Shown here in pieces: positions 17,330 through 25,968 of a stretch of 64,000 nt of DNA. Position numbers and translations under genes: made by a program. Below the pieces are notes generated by a model that saw only the letters and a list, made by a program, of their open reading frames with translations, did not search any database and had not been told where the DNA came from. Numbering within the stretch: position 1 is the first letter of the stretch; the number at the start of each line of letters is the position of its first letter. The stretch comes from Roseivirga sp. E12 (GTDB taxonomy: Bacteria; Bacteroidota; Bacteroidia; Cytophagales; Cyclobacteriaceae), in contig NZ_JAGFMD010000001.1 in assembly GCF_017592825.1 (NCBI RefSeq), positions 1,612,001-1,676,000 on the forward strand, in the 5' to 3' direction.

Positions 17330-20006
17330 TTCTAAGACTGTCTATAGGGTTAGTTCTCGCTGCTTGTCGCACTTGCCAACCAATTGTTAACAAACCAATA
17401 ATTAGCACTGCCAAGAAGCCTGAAAGTAATTCGAACAGGTTGACTGGGGCCCGCTCCCAGAAGGTATTCAGGACTTCGTTTTCAACTATCCATAGGGTAG
17501 TCGGAATGGCTAAAATCGCGGCTATGATCATTAGTGGAAAGAAGCCTTTAGACAGAAGAATAGCTAAGTTCTTAGCACTTGCTCCTAGTACTTTACGAAT
17601 ACCAATCTCTTTCATTCGTGTTTCTGTGGTAAACACTGCCATCCCCAATAAACCCATCGTTGAGATCGATATTGCAATAGCAGCTAAAAACGAAATGACA
17701 CTATAGTTGCTTCTCTCATACTTATAGCTTTCGGAAATTTTGTCTTCATAATAGGCCGCTGTAAAAGGGTTTACAGCGTCTTGGCGAGCATGGATTTCTT
17801 CGAGTTTTGTTAATGTGGATACTATATCCTCACTTCTGACCTTCAGGTTTAGAACTTTATAATCACTCTCCCTATTGGTTTGAATAAAGGCCATGGATTC
17901 GATAAACTTCTTAGTTAGCCCTATACTCACGGCCTCCTTGAAGACCCCCTGGATACTCACATTCATTCCATTGTAGATAAGTCGTTTACCCAGAGCTTCC
18001 TCCGGATTTCCTAATTCCAGTTCTCTGAGCATTGCTTCATTTACAATAATTGAGCTTGGCGAACTCCCTAGACTTAGTGGAGCCTCAAAGTGTGTACCCG
18101 CAACTATCTCTATCTGATGCATGCCGATGTAATTCTGATCAATGTAATTGATCAGGGACAGTGCTCGGTTACTCATGCCCTCGGTGAAAATCATTCCTGC
18201 ATTAAGACCATCGCCCCCCACTCCAAGGACCCATGACGACTTAGAAACCTGACTAACCTCTGGTAATGTGCCAAATTCATTGGCAAGAACGTTAGCATAT
18301 TCGCCATGAATATCTACTGTAAGGATATCGTCAGTTTCATAGCCCAAATCATAGTCGAGTGTATATTGGTATTGATCGTTGATTAGGACGGCACACATGA
18401 TCAGCCCAATGGACAGTGTGAACTGAAAGACGACAAGGATTTTTCTAAGTTGTGCTCCTAAAAAGCCCTTTGGCATCCCTTCACTCTTAAATGCATTGCC
18501 AGCTTTTAATTTTGAATGAAAAGCGGCTGGCAGGACTCCCGCAACAACCCCAATTACTATCGCAAAAAGAACGAAATAGAAAATATGCCAATAGTCAATC
18601 GACAATTCGAACATTTCGAATCCTCTGGCAGAAGGGTCTGGTAAGGCTAAGAACTGCGGCCTTATAAAGACAAAAAGGAAAACGCCCACAATTAGTGCTA
18701 GTAGTGACAAGACCACAGCTTCAACAATAAACTGACTGAAGACTTGAGAACGACTAGCGCCAACTACTTTGCGAACACCTACCTCTTTTGTCCTCCTCAG
18801 AGCCCTTGCAAGGGACAAGTTGGTATAATTAAAACATGCAGAGAGCAATACAATGGCCGTAAGACCTATCATCACCAGCACCTTACTTCTCGAAAACGTA
18901 GGGCCTGTACTATGATAGGTATCGCTGGTAACAAAGTCCTTCATGGACTGAAGGTTGTGCACCAGCGGATTATCCAACCTCTCTGAATTAAAGCCCTCTA
19001 AAAAGGCTGCCATTGACTCTTCAATAATAAGTGGGTCGGCATCACCAGAAAGCAAGAGATAAACGAGAAGGTTGCTGACATAACCGGGGTTTGTCTTATG
19101 AGACAACCCTTGCTGTTGAATACTCAATTCGAGGGTTTTTAAGGATATCAATGCCTCAAAACGAAGGTGAGAGTTAACTGGAGGGTCTTCAACCACTCCT
19201 GATACTATGCCTTTTTCTAAGTCCGATTGAGCAAGCTGCCCATTCTGAAGATAGCTACTCATTTCAGCAGTAATTAACTGACCAATTGGATCAGCATCAC
19301 CAAATAATTTCTTGGCAGCCGTAGCTGTTAGCACTACCTGACCTGGTTGGGACAGTGCAGTTTCTTGATTACCCTTGATCATTTGAAATGAGAAGATATC
19401 GAAGAATGACTCTCCAGCGTAATGACAGTTGATGGGCACTGCCTTCTCTTCTGTACCCAAATCTAATTTCACAGGACTATTGCTCATTACTAATACATCC
19501 TCCACTCCTGAAAATTGAGAAGAAAGAAGATCAGCCATAAAATATGAACCTGTAGCCTGCCTTACAGTAACACCCTGATTTCCTTGAATTTGAGTTGACG
19601 TTACTCTATAAATGTTTTCTCGGTTGGAATGAAAATCATCAAATGACGAGACTTCCTCGATCAAGAGAATCATTAGCACACCAACAGACATGCTGATAGC
19701 CAAACCCGCCACATTGATCGTAGAGAACAATGCATTGTTCCTGAGGCTTCTCAGCGAAGTTTTAAAGTAGTTTTTAAACATTCCGTATTGATTAAGTTTT
19801 TGACTACCTTCAATTGTTTTTAGTGACCAGGGCTTTAGAAAGTTGAGAACATGGAACCAGTAGAGTACTTTCCGTTGCCACTTCGGCCTAGCGGAGAGTT
19901 CCTCCCTATACTCACCTAGATCACCTAGAATCTCTTCCAGGTACTCTTCGCGACACAGTAAACTGAGAAGCTTTTCTGAAAAGGTTGACCGTTTATTTCT
20001 ATCCAA
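17322..20006 (-). CDS. FtsX/MacB-like ABC permease with prefix domain (first of tandem pair)
   Basis: 894 residues, the same length as its neighbour. The prefix domain (LLCREEYLEEILGDLGEYREEL, KWQRKVLYWFHVLNFLKPWSL) is followed by TM1 (INVAGLAISMSVGVLMILLI) and two periplasmic plus three-TM units with TKEVGVRKVVGA and MKEIGIRKVLGA loops. It starts 7 bp after padR. The periplasmic domains have diverged from the neighbour, suggesting different clients. No ATPase is encoded nearby. Confidence 0.9.
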   Translation of the reverse strand: MDRNKRSTFSEKLLSLLCREEYLEEILGDLGEYREELSARPKWQRKVLYWFHVLNFLKPWSLKTIEGSQKLNQYGMFKNYFKTSLRSLRNNALFSTINVAGLAISMSVGVLMILLIEEVSSFDDFHSNRENIYRVTSTQIQGNQGVTVRQATGSYFMADLLSSQFSGVEDVLVMSNSPVKLDLGTEEKAVPINCHYAGESFFDIFSFQMIKGNQETALSQPGQVVLTATAAKKLFGDADPIGQLITAEMSSYLQNGQLAQSDLEKGIVSGVVEDPPVNSHLRFEALISLKTLELSIQQQGLSHKTNPGYVSNLLVYLLLSGDADPLIIEESMAAFLEGFNSERLDNPLVHNLQSMKDFVTSDTYHSTGPTFSRSKVLVMIGLTAIVLLSACFNYTNLSLARALRRTKEVGVRKVVGASRSQVFSQFIVEAVVLSLLALIVGVFLFVFIRPQFLALPDPSARGFEMFELSIDYWHIFYFVLFAIVIGVVAGVLPAAFHSKLKAGNAFKSEGMPKGFLGAQLRKILVVFQFTLSIGLIMCAVLINDQYQYTLDYDLGYETDDILTVDIHGEYANVLANEFGTLPEVSQVSKSSWVLGVGGDGLNAGMIFTEGMSNRALSLINYIDQNYIGMHQIEIVAGTHFEAPLSLGSSPSSIIVNEAMLRELELGNPEEALGKRLIYNGMNVSIQGVFKEAVSIGLTKKFIESMAFIQTNRESDYKVLNLKVRSEDIVSTLTKLEEIHARQDAVNPFTAAYYEDKISESYKYERSNYSVISFLAAIAISISTMGLLGMAVFTTETRMKEIGIRKVLGASAKNLAILLSKGFFPLMIIAAILAIPTTLWIVENEVLNTFWERAPVNLFELLSGFLAVLIIGLLTIGWQVRQAARTNPIDSLRSE

Positions 20007-20013
20007 ACCCTTA

Positions 20014-20349
20014 CTATGAATTATTGCTTATTGAAAACTCAGGGATTTGCATCCATAAACTGAGCTTGAGCTCACGGCTTCTTTCCAAAGCCCTTTTTCC
20101 AGAGGCAGTCACTGTAAAAATTCGTTTTCTCCTACCTCCACGTACTTCTGTGGCATCACTCATGTTGGATTCAACAAAGCCCTTCTTTTCGAGTCTATTC
20201 ACCGTTCCGTGTACCGCTCCAATGGTAACCATACGACCAGCCTGCGATTTTAATGCTTTACGAATGGCAAAGCCATAAGCATCATTTTTGAGCATCACTA
20301 CTAACAGAAGAATCAACTCTTCTAGCTCGCCAAGGTGTTCTTTTTCCAT
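20014..20349 (-). CDS. PadR-family transcriptional regulator
   Basis: 111 residues with a winged-helix domain (LGELEELILLLVVMLKNDAYGFAIRKALKSQAGRMVTIGAVHGTVNRLEKKGFV) and the RKRIFTVTASGKRAL wing. First gene of a five-gene minus-strand operon: padR, permease, permease, TIGR03803-repeat protein, TonB-C-like protein. All internal junctions are overlaps or gaps of at most 7 bp. A dyad lies just upstream of its start. Confidence 0.9.
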   Translation of the reverse strand: MEKEHLGELEELILLLVVMLKNDAYGFAIRKALKSQAGRMVTIGAVHGTVNRLEKKGFVESNMSDATEVRGGRRKRIFTVTASGKRALERSRELKLSLWMQIPEFSISNNS

Positions 20350-20352
20350 CTA

Positions 20353-20379
20353 TATGTTCTATTTAATAGAATGAACATA
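20353..20379 (-). promoter_or_regulatory. Dyad upstream of padR (candidate operator)
   Basis: Perfect 7-bp arms TATGTTC (20353-20359) and GAACATA (20373-20379) with a 13-bp spacer whose middle is itself nearly symmetrical (CTATTTAATAG). It sits 4 bp upstream of the padR start. ATGT...ACAT symmetry is common in PadR operators; that this is one is inference. Confidence 0.45.
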
Positions 20380-20440
20380 CGAAGGAAATTTCAATTAGTT
20401 ATATTTTATATAACAAATAAACCCTAGTTGACAAGGAGAT

Positions 20441-20468
20441 TGGTCTAATTACGACTTGAATTAGACCA
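20441..20468. repeat. Perfect inverted repeat in the divergent intergenic region
   Basis: 10-bp perfect arms TGGTCTAATT (20441-20450) and AATTAGACCA (20459-20468) around an 8-base loop, without a T run. The 387-bp gap 20350-20736 between divergent genes also holds AGGTGCC/GGCACCT (20484-20490, 20525-20531) and TTAGTCT/AGACTAA (20615-20621, 20637-20643). No open frame is convincing. This may be a structured leader, small RNA or operator region. Confidence 0.6.
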
Positions 20469-20736
20469 GAAATTGGAGGAATCAGGTGCCGGTGCTTGCA
20501 GGATATGGCTATGAAAAAACCAGTGGCACCTCCCCTATAACCGCTACCTCCTTAGACGATGGACTGAGATAAGGTCATTAGTCGAATGAACCTGTATTCC
20601 TCTCATGCATTTGTTTAGTCTGTTCATGAAGCTTTTAGACTAATCCATGTACAATTGAGTCCTTAACATCTTGATTTATGAGAATTTGGTATTGGTTTTG
20701 AAACCAGTGTAACAAAGTGAATCTAAAATATTTGGT

Positions 20737-21558
20737 ATGAAAAAGTATTTGTTCGTTCTCGTCATTTTTGGAAGTACTAGCCTCTTGGCCTTTGCTCAAG
20801 AAAAGACACCTCTCAGCATTATCAATTTTACAAATGCTGAAACTTCTATTCAGTCAGGTGATGTCAATTCAATTCAGCAAACCGTGATAGAGGCCTTTGT
20901 AAAAACGAAACGGTTTGTTGTTATAGGAAATACAGGGGAAACCACCAGTGAATTAGCGGAGGGCACGCTCAAACTTGAAGGACACATCATATCCATCCAG
21001 AAAAATGAGCGCAAAGAGAAAAATGAAGAAGACAAGGAAGTAACTACCTATACCGCGAAGCTCTCTGTGCAATTAAAGATAACAAATGCTCAAACGGGTG
21101 AAATCGTGAGCTCTGAAACCATTAACAGTTCTGCAGATGGAGACAATCTGCTTGGTGATCTTTTTGGAGATGATTCGGCAAAAACACCAGAACAAGCAAT
21201 TGATCAGGCCATTGTATCGATAGGAGGAGCGGTTGGAGAATTTGTAAACACCTACTTTCCTGCCACCTTTTACATAGTTGAAATTTCAAATACTGACAAA
21301 AAAGGCAAGGCAAGCGAACTCTTAATTGCTGGTGGTACTTCCTTTGGTTTAAAAAAAGGAGATAAACTTAAGGTAGTACAAGTGAGAGAGGTTAAGGTGG
21401 GCAATAAAACACTAGAAAGGAAAAAGGAAATTGGAGAAATCAGGGTAAAGCAGGTTGAGGATGAAAATTTCTCTATTTGTGTTATAAGATCGGGTGGGGA
21501 TGTAATCAAATCAAGCATTGATCAAGGTCAAACCTTGTTGGCAATTACAAAACAGTAA
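20737..21558 (+). CDS. Secreted CsgG/LpoB-like protein
   Basis: 273 residues with a signal peptide ending near LLAFAQ. Residues about 25-170 have the CsgG/LpoB pattern: SIINFTNAETSI near the start, TVIEAFVKTKRFVVIGN, LEGHIISIQKNER, TAKLSVQLKITNAQTGEIVSSETI, then AIDQAIVSIGGAVGEFVNTYF. The last about 95 residues (LIAGGTSFGLKKGDKLKVVQV, KEIGEIRVKQVEDENFSICVI) resemble the FlgT C-terminal/SH3-like fold. It lacks a lipobox, so it is periplasmic rather than anchored. It stands alone between divergent and convergent neighbours. Confidence 0.7.
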   Translation: MKKYLFVLVIFGSTSLLAFAQEKTPLSIINFTNAETSIQSGDVNSIQQTVIEAFVKTKRFVVIGNTGETTSELAEGTLKLEGHIISIQKNERKEKNEEDKEVTTYTAKLSVQLKITNAQTGEIVSSETINSSADGDNLLGDLFGDDSAKTPEQAIDQAIVSIGGAVGEFVNTYFPATFYIVEISNTDKKGKASELLIAGGTSFGLKKGDKLKVVQVREVKVGNKTLERKKEIGEIRVKQVEDENFSICVIRSGGDVIKSSIDQGQTLLAITKQ

Positions 21559-22326
21559 TCAAGAGAAAATCTTCCAGGGAAATACTGCAGGAGTTCTTTT
21601 CTTGTAAGTCTCGAACTCAGGGTTGTCTTTATATCTTCTTTCGAGCATAGGTACACCCGATACTTTGAGCAATAAGAAGGTTATTAAAATAGGGCTAACC
21701 AAGCCAATCCAGCCATAAGTCACCTCCAAAACGATCAGCCCAATACTGAACCACATCACGATCTCACCAAAGTAATTGGGGTGACGTGAGTGCTTCCAAA
21801 GCCCTGACTGCATCACCTGATCTTTATGCGTTTTCCGCTTTTTGAATTGTCCTAATTGATAGTCTCCAACAGCTTGCCAATAAAAGCCTGACAGCCATAG
21901 GGCCAGCCCGGCACCAGCGAGAAAACTCAATTCACTACCAGCGGATTGTGAGGCAATAACAATGGGTGTGCTGATCACCAATAAGAGCAGCACTTGCAGC
22001 AGATAAACCTGTAAATAAGATCTCCAATAGAAAGTGCTTCCCCACTCCTCTCGCCATTGCTTGTACCGAAAATCTTCCTTCTTCCTTCGGTTGCGCAAGC
22101 CAATATGTAAGCTCAGCCGAATACCCCACAATGAGGTAAGGAGATAAACAAGGTTGGCCACCTCACTATTTATTTGAGTAAAATATAAATAAGCACAAAG
22201 TCCCACATATCCCATGCCCCAAGCGACATCAGCTATGTCATTTCTTTTTAAGACAATCGAGATGACAAACCAGCAACTAGCATATGCCCAGGCAAGTAAT
22301 AAAAGGTTTATCACCAGCTGTATCAT
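21559..22326 (-). CDS. DUF1295 (steroid-reductase-like) membrane protein
   Basis: About 255 residues with six or seven TM segments and the DUF1295 signature: NDIADVAWGMGYV early, and a C-terminal GLWKHSRHPNYFGEIVMWFSIGL followed by LERRYKDNPEFETYKKRTPAVFPW, as in isoprenylcysteine methyltransferase/5-alpha-reductase relatives. The ATG at 22326 makes an ATGA overlap with the upstream DUF2177 gene; the ATG at 22338 would overlap more. Substrate unknown; the pair DUF2177-DUF1295 suggests lipid or fatty-acid modification. Confidence 0.82.
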   Translation of the reverse strand: MIQLVINLLLLAWAYASCWFVISIVLKRNDIADVAWGMGYVGLCAYLYFTQINSEVANLVYLLTSLWGIRLSLHIGLRNRRKKEDFRYKQWREEWGSTFYWRSYLQVYLLQVLLLLVISTPIVIASQSAGSELSFLAGAGLALWLSGFYWQAVGDYQLGQFKKRKTHKDQVMQSGLWKHSRHPNYFGEIVMWFSIGLIVLEVTYGWIGLVSPILITFLLLKVSGVPMLERRYKDNPEFETYKKRTPAVFPWKIFS

Positions 22327-22733
22327 GCCATCAACCAATTCATAATGTAAAAACCCACGGTACTAACTGATGCTGTCAGGATGCAACCCCAAATGATGTC
22401 GATAATAACAATTCTGATCGGCCAGCCTCTCAATGTAGCGAGGTTAGTCAAGTCATAAGCGGCATAAGTAAAAAAGCCGAAGAGTGCTCCTTTCAATACT
22501 GCTTGTTCTAAAGACGAAGCGTCCACAGCTGGAACTATCGCGAAATAGAAAATCCCTACAATAAAGATCAGATAGAAAATAATTGCAGCCACCCAATTGA
22601 CCTTAGGCGCTAAAAGCCTTCTCAAGTATTTATTGTAAAGCTTCTTAGCAATGACGCCTAACCAAAGAATATCAATGGCAAAAAACACAAGCGTTGTGAG
22701 CAAATAGGCTTTCAATAAGAGCGAAAAGGACAT
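22323..22733 (-). CDS. DUF2177 family membrane protein
   Basis: 136 residues with four TM segments. The DUF2177 pattern is plain: YLLTTLVFFAIDILWLGVIAKKLYNKYL near the start, then ALFGFFTYAAYDLTNLATLRGWP and VIIDIIWGCILTASVSTVGFYI. It is co-translated with the DUF1295 gene. Function is unknown in the family, and DUF1295 partners are common. Confidence 0.85.
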   Translation of the reverse strand: MSFSLLLKAYLLTTLVFFAIDILWLGVIAKKLYNKYLRRLLAPKVNWVAAIIFYLIFIVGIFYFAIVPAVDASSLEQAVLKGALFGFFTYAAYDLTNLATLRGWPIRIVIIDIIWGCILTASVSTVGFYIMNWLMA

Positions 22734-22739
22734 AATGAC

Positions 22740-22762
22740 TTTTTAGAATAACACTCTAAAAA
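22740..22762 (-). promoter_or_regulatory. Inverted repeat 6 bp upstream of the DUF2177 start
   Basis: 8-bp perfect arms TTTTTAGA (22740-22747) and TCTAAAAA (22755-22762) with a 7-base loop, between the end of nothing on this side and the start codon at 22733. All A/T but for two pairs. It could be an operator or a leader hairpin; it is poor as a terminator. Confidence 0.4.
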
Positions 22763-22799
22763 GCCTATTGTTTAAATCCTACAAAGCCCCAATCACCGA

Positions 22800-25499
22800 T
22801 TACTCATAGCGCAAAGCCTTTACAGGGTTTGCATTTGCAGCTCGCAACGCATGATACGAAATGGCCATAATGGTAAATAGCAAACAAATCAAGAAGGTGA
22901 AACCTACTGGTAGCATTGTAAATTTTGCATGAATACTAAAGTTTGACAGCCAATTACTCGATAAGTAATAACCTATTGGTCCTGCGATGGCAAAAGCTAT
23001 CACCAAGAGTGTCAAAAATTGTTTTGACAGTAAAGTCATAATAGTCTCGACCCTAGCTCCGCTGATCTTTCGAATAGCTATTTCCTTTTTACGAACTTCT
23101 GTCGTAAATGAGATCAGGCCAACAACCCCTAGAATTGTGATCATCACAGTGATCAAATTGAGCACCGTAAGCAGCTGCTGGAAAGTTTCCTCCTTGGCAT
23201 AAAGCCTGTTCAATCGATCCTCTAAAACTTGAAATTCAAATATATTGTCTGGAAAGTGCCTTTCCCATAATTTACCAAGCTCCGGAGCAAAGGTCGCAGG
23301 GTTTTGTAGATCAACATTTACCAAAACTCTCATCCCAGGTGTAGTGCGAGCATCCAAGAAGATAATCAGCGGGCTGACCATATCATAAGACTCACCTGGC
23401 TTGAAATCACTGACCACACCAATCACATCCCACTCACCCGTGACTTCACCCTGACGATCTCTAGAAAGGTATTTGGCTTTTAAGGGGTTGTCGCTCCATC
23501 CATATTGATCCATGGCAGATTGGTTAATGAGGACACCCTTTTCAGAAGGTCTGTTCTCGTTAAAGTCTCTCCCCACTACAAACTGCGCTCCTAGTGCCTC
23601 AACAAAACCATAACCAACACTGATGGCTGCAAGGTTGGCATTTACCTGTTCGCCCTTTGGGCTTTTCATCAGGTGACTACCAACGCCATAGCCAGATGCC
23701 AAATCAAAATTAGCCTTGGTAACTCCTTTTACTTGAGGCAATTCATTAAGCTCGCTCAAAAAAGCAGCTGCGGACTGTAGAGCCGCCTGATCCTCAGGCA
23801 ATGTTAATTCTAGAAGGTTCGATTTGTCGAAGCCCACATCCCTCTCTTTAACAAAATTGATTTGCTGACCGATTACAAAAATCCAGATCATAAGGCTGCC
23901 AGCAATGGCATATTGGATTACTATCAACCCTTTTCGTAGCCAACCTCTTTTTCCGACACCGACACCGCCAGGCTTCAATGCCATCAAAGGCTGGAAGCGC
24001 GTAATGTATAAACTCGGGTAAAGTCCCGCCAGAAGCCCCATGGTTAGGCTAAGTAGTAGAACTATTATCAGGTTGGTCCCAGAGAAAAGATCTAAGACGC
24101 TTTTCTCTAGACCTGTGATTTCTGAAAAATAAGGCAGCAGTACTATTGAAATGAGCATAGCGACCATACCCGCTATGAGTGCAAGAAATATAGACTCTGA
24201 AAGGAATTTAAAGATCAAATTACCTCTTGAAGAGCCCAGTGTTTTCCGTATACCAACTTCACTCGCACGTTCTACGGCCGTAGCAGTGGAGAGATTAACA
24301 TAGTTAATGCAGGCCATCACCAATAGAAAGATCATAATAGTGCTTAAAATCTCCAGGTTCTCTCTGCTACCATGTGGGTAGGGCTCTCCCAAGAATTCAT
24401 CAGCCAGATAAATCTCTGTTAATGGCTGTAAATGCAACTTTACAGTCGCTGTTGGACTAATTCGCTGTCTCAATACCTCAGCCAGGTATTTATCACTGAA
24501 ATCTGGCAATTTGCTACGTAGTGTCTCAACCTCATTCTGCTCATTCAACAATACATAGGTATAGGATTTACGAAGCCAATTAATCAATTCTCGCTGATCG
24601 AAATAGGTGCTATAAGAGATCAATGCCCTCATGGGCAAATGAGTTTTCTTACCCAGATCCTTTATTACAGCCTTGACTTTCATGTCCATTGGAGGCCTCA
24701 CACCTGAATAAATCAGGGTTTCTCCTACTACATCTGTCCTACCAAAAAGCTGCATCGCCAGTGATTCCGTCAACACTACAGTATTAGGAGCTGTCAAGGC
24801 AGTTTCCTTATCACCAAAAAGAACTTCTGCACTGAAAACCTTGAAAAAGTCAGGATCTGTGACAAAGAAGTCAGTGGATTCTATGACTATATCACCCTTA
24901 GCAAAGGTGTTAGTTGCACCAATTCTTCTTAACCTCGTCTTCTCAATTACCTCTGGGAAGTCGGACTTCATAGTCGGACCAACTGGTTGCCCTATGTCGG
25001 CTTGTGGCACATGTATACCATCATGTTTGACGTCAAAAATCACACGATAAATACGGCCAGCATTTTCATAATGCTGATCATAACCGCTTTCAGTCTCTAC
25101 ATACATCCAAATGAGTAAAGAGAAGGAGATACTCATTGCCAAACCTAAAATATTCATGATGACATAGGACTTGCGCTTCTTCATATGCCGTATGGCAACC
25201 TTAAAATGCGCTGGTAGTTTGGTGATAAAACTCGTTGACCTTTCCCATGGCGGTTTGACATTTGGGTTCACCGCTTTGGCCTTATAAAACTCGTTGGCCA
25301 ATTCCCTTGTGGAAGACAGAGTTTTCTCCGTAGCTTTTTCAAAGGCCGACTTTGCATCTTGCCCTTCTTCCATTAGTGCATCGATGCGGTCCCAAAGGTT
25401 AGCTTCTAGTTCTTCAATGTCACCCGGTTCAAAACCTTGTTCTGTTCTCAGTTGGTTTGCCCACTGCCTGATATGCTGTTGTAAATCGAAGTTTTTCAT
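22800..25499 (-). CDS. FtsX/MacB-like ABC permease with permease-prefix domain 1
   Basis: 899 residues. The first about 70 residues (QHIRQWANQLRTEQGFEPGDIEELEANLWDRIDALMEEGQDAKSAFEKA) are the prefix domain 1 type, different from the three upstream permeases. TM1 is at about 112-133 (VIMNILGLAMSISFSLLIWMYV). Two MacB_PCD-FtsX units follow, with ASEVGIRKTLGS and KKEIAIRKISGA contact loops. padR ends 1 bp before it, so they form a two-gene operon. No ATPase partner is encoded nearby. Confidence 0.9.
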   Translation of the reverse strand: MKNFDLQQHIRQWANQLRTEQGFEPGDIEELEANLWDRIDALMEEGQDAKSAFEKATEKTLSSTRELANEFYKAKAVNPNVKPPWERSTSFITKLPAHFKVAIRHMKKRKSYVIMNILGLAMSISFSLLIWMYVETESGYDQHYENAGRIYRVIFDVKHDGIHVPQADIGQPVGPTMKSDFPEVIEKTRLRRIGATNTFAKGDIVIESTDFFVTDPDFFKVFSAEVLFGDKETALTAPNTVVLTESLAMQLFGRTDVVGETLIYSGVRPPMDMKVKAVIKDLGKKTHLPMRALISYSTYFDQRELINWLRKSYTYVLLNEQNEVETLRSKLPDFSDKYLAEVLRQRISPTATVKLHLQPLTEIYLADEFLGEPYPHGSRENLEILSTIMIFLLVMACINYVNLSTATAVERASEVGIRKTLGSSRGNLIFKFLSESIFLALIAGMVAMLISIVLLPYFSEITGLEKSVLDLFSGTNLIIVLLLSLTMGLLAGLYPSLYITRFQPLMALKPGGVGVGKRGWLRKGLIVIQYAIAGSLMIWIFVIGQQINFVKERDVGFDKSNLLELTLPEDQAALQSAAAFLSELNELPQVKGVTKANFDLASGYGVGSHLMKSPKGEQVNANLAAISVGYGFVEALGAQFVVGRDFNENRPSEKGVLINQSAMDQYGWSDNPLKAKYLSRDRQGEVTGEWDVIGVVSDFKPGESYDMVSPLIIFLDARTTPGMRVLVNVDLQNPATFAPELGKLWERHFPDNIFEFQVLEDRLNRLYAKEETFQQLLTVLNLITVMITILGVVGLISFTTEVRKKEIAIRKISGARVETIMTLLSKQFLTLLVIAFAIAGPIGYYLSSNWLSNFSIHAKFTMLPVGFTFLICLLFTIMAISYHALRAANANPVKALRYE

Positions 25500-25500
25500 A

Positions 25501-25845
25501 TCACCCTAAGTCAAGCGTTAGATTAGCACCCCATAGGCGATTAAAAGCCGTATTTACATTATTCCATTGGGCCTTTGAAGTATCACGCTCCTCCTTGCCT
25601 TTAGCTGTTATTGTATAATATTTACGTTTGCGGCCGTTGTCCAAAACTATCCACTCAGAAGCAATCAACCCGTCCTTCTCCATTCGATGGAGTACCGGGT
25701 ACAGCATCGCATCTGTCCATTCGAGTTCTCCATTAGAGAGTTGTTCGACATTTTTAATAATTTGATAGCCATAACTCTTTCCATGTGACAATATGGAGAG
25801 CACAAGAGGTTTGGTAGAAGCAGCAACAAGGGTTTTATAAGCCAT
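25501..25845 (-). CDS. PadR-family transcriptional regulator
   Basis: 114 residues, the longer-wing PadR type: KPLVLSILSHGKSYGYQIIKNVEQLSNGELEWTDAMLYPVLHRMEKDGLIASEW, then GRKRKYYTITAKGKEE. It precedes the prefix-1 permease by 1 bp. A long inverted repeat lies immediately upstream of the start codon and is the obvious candidate for autoregulation. Confidence 0.92.
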   Translation of the reverse strand: MAYKTLVAASTKPLVLSILSHGKSYGYQIIKNVEQLSNGELEWTDAMLYPVLHRMEKDGLIASEWIVLDNGRKRKYYTITAKGKEERDTSKAQWNNVNTAFNRLWGANLTLDLG

Positions 25846-25849
25846 AATT

Positions 25850-25895
25850 TATACGTAATGTTGTTAGGTAAATATACATAACGACATTAGGTATA
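25850..25895 (-). promoter_or_regulatory. Long inverted repeat upstream of padR (candidate operator)
   Basis: 17-bp arms at 25850-25866 and 25879-25895 match at 15 of 17 positions when one is reverse-complemented. The core TAATGT(T/C)GTTA is symmetrical around a 12-bp AT-rich spacer. The left arm starts 5 bp upstream of the start codon. The ATGT...ACAT core and location fit a PadR operator; the assignment is inference. Confidence 0.6.
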
Positions 25896-25968
25896 AAAGG
25901 TTCTGGACTTAACTCACCTCAGCACCGGTAGGAGAAATTAACAGCTTGATTTAATTTCTTATCAGCCT

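Noticed and set aside
17218-17706. Open frame of 162 codons on the plus strand across the permease junction
   Set aside because: It is a shadow of the two permease genes; composition follows codon positions of the real genes and there is no motif.
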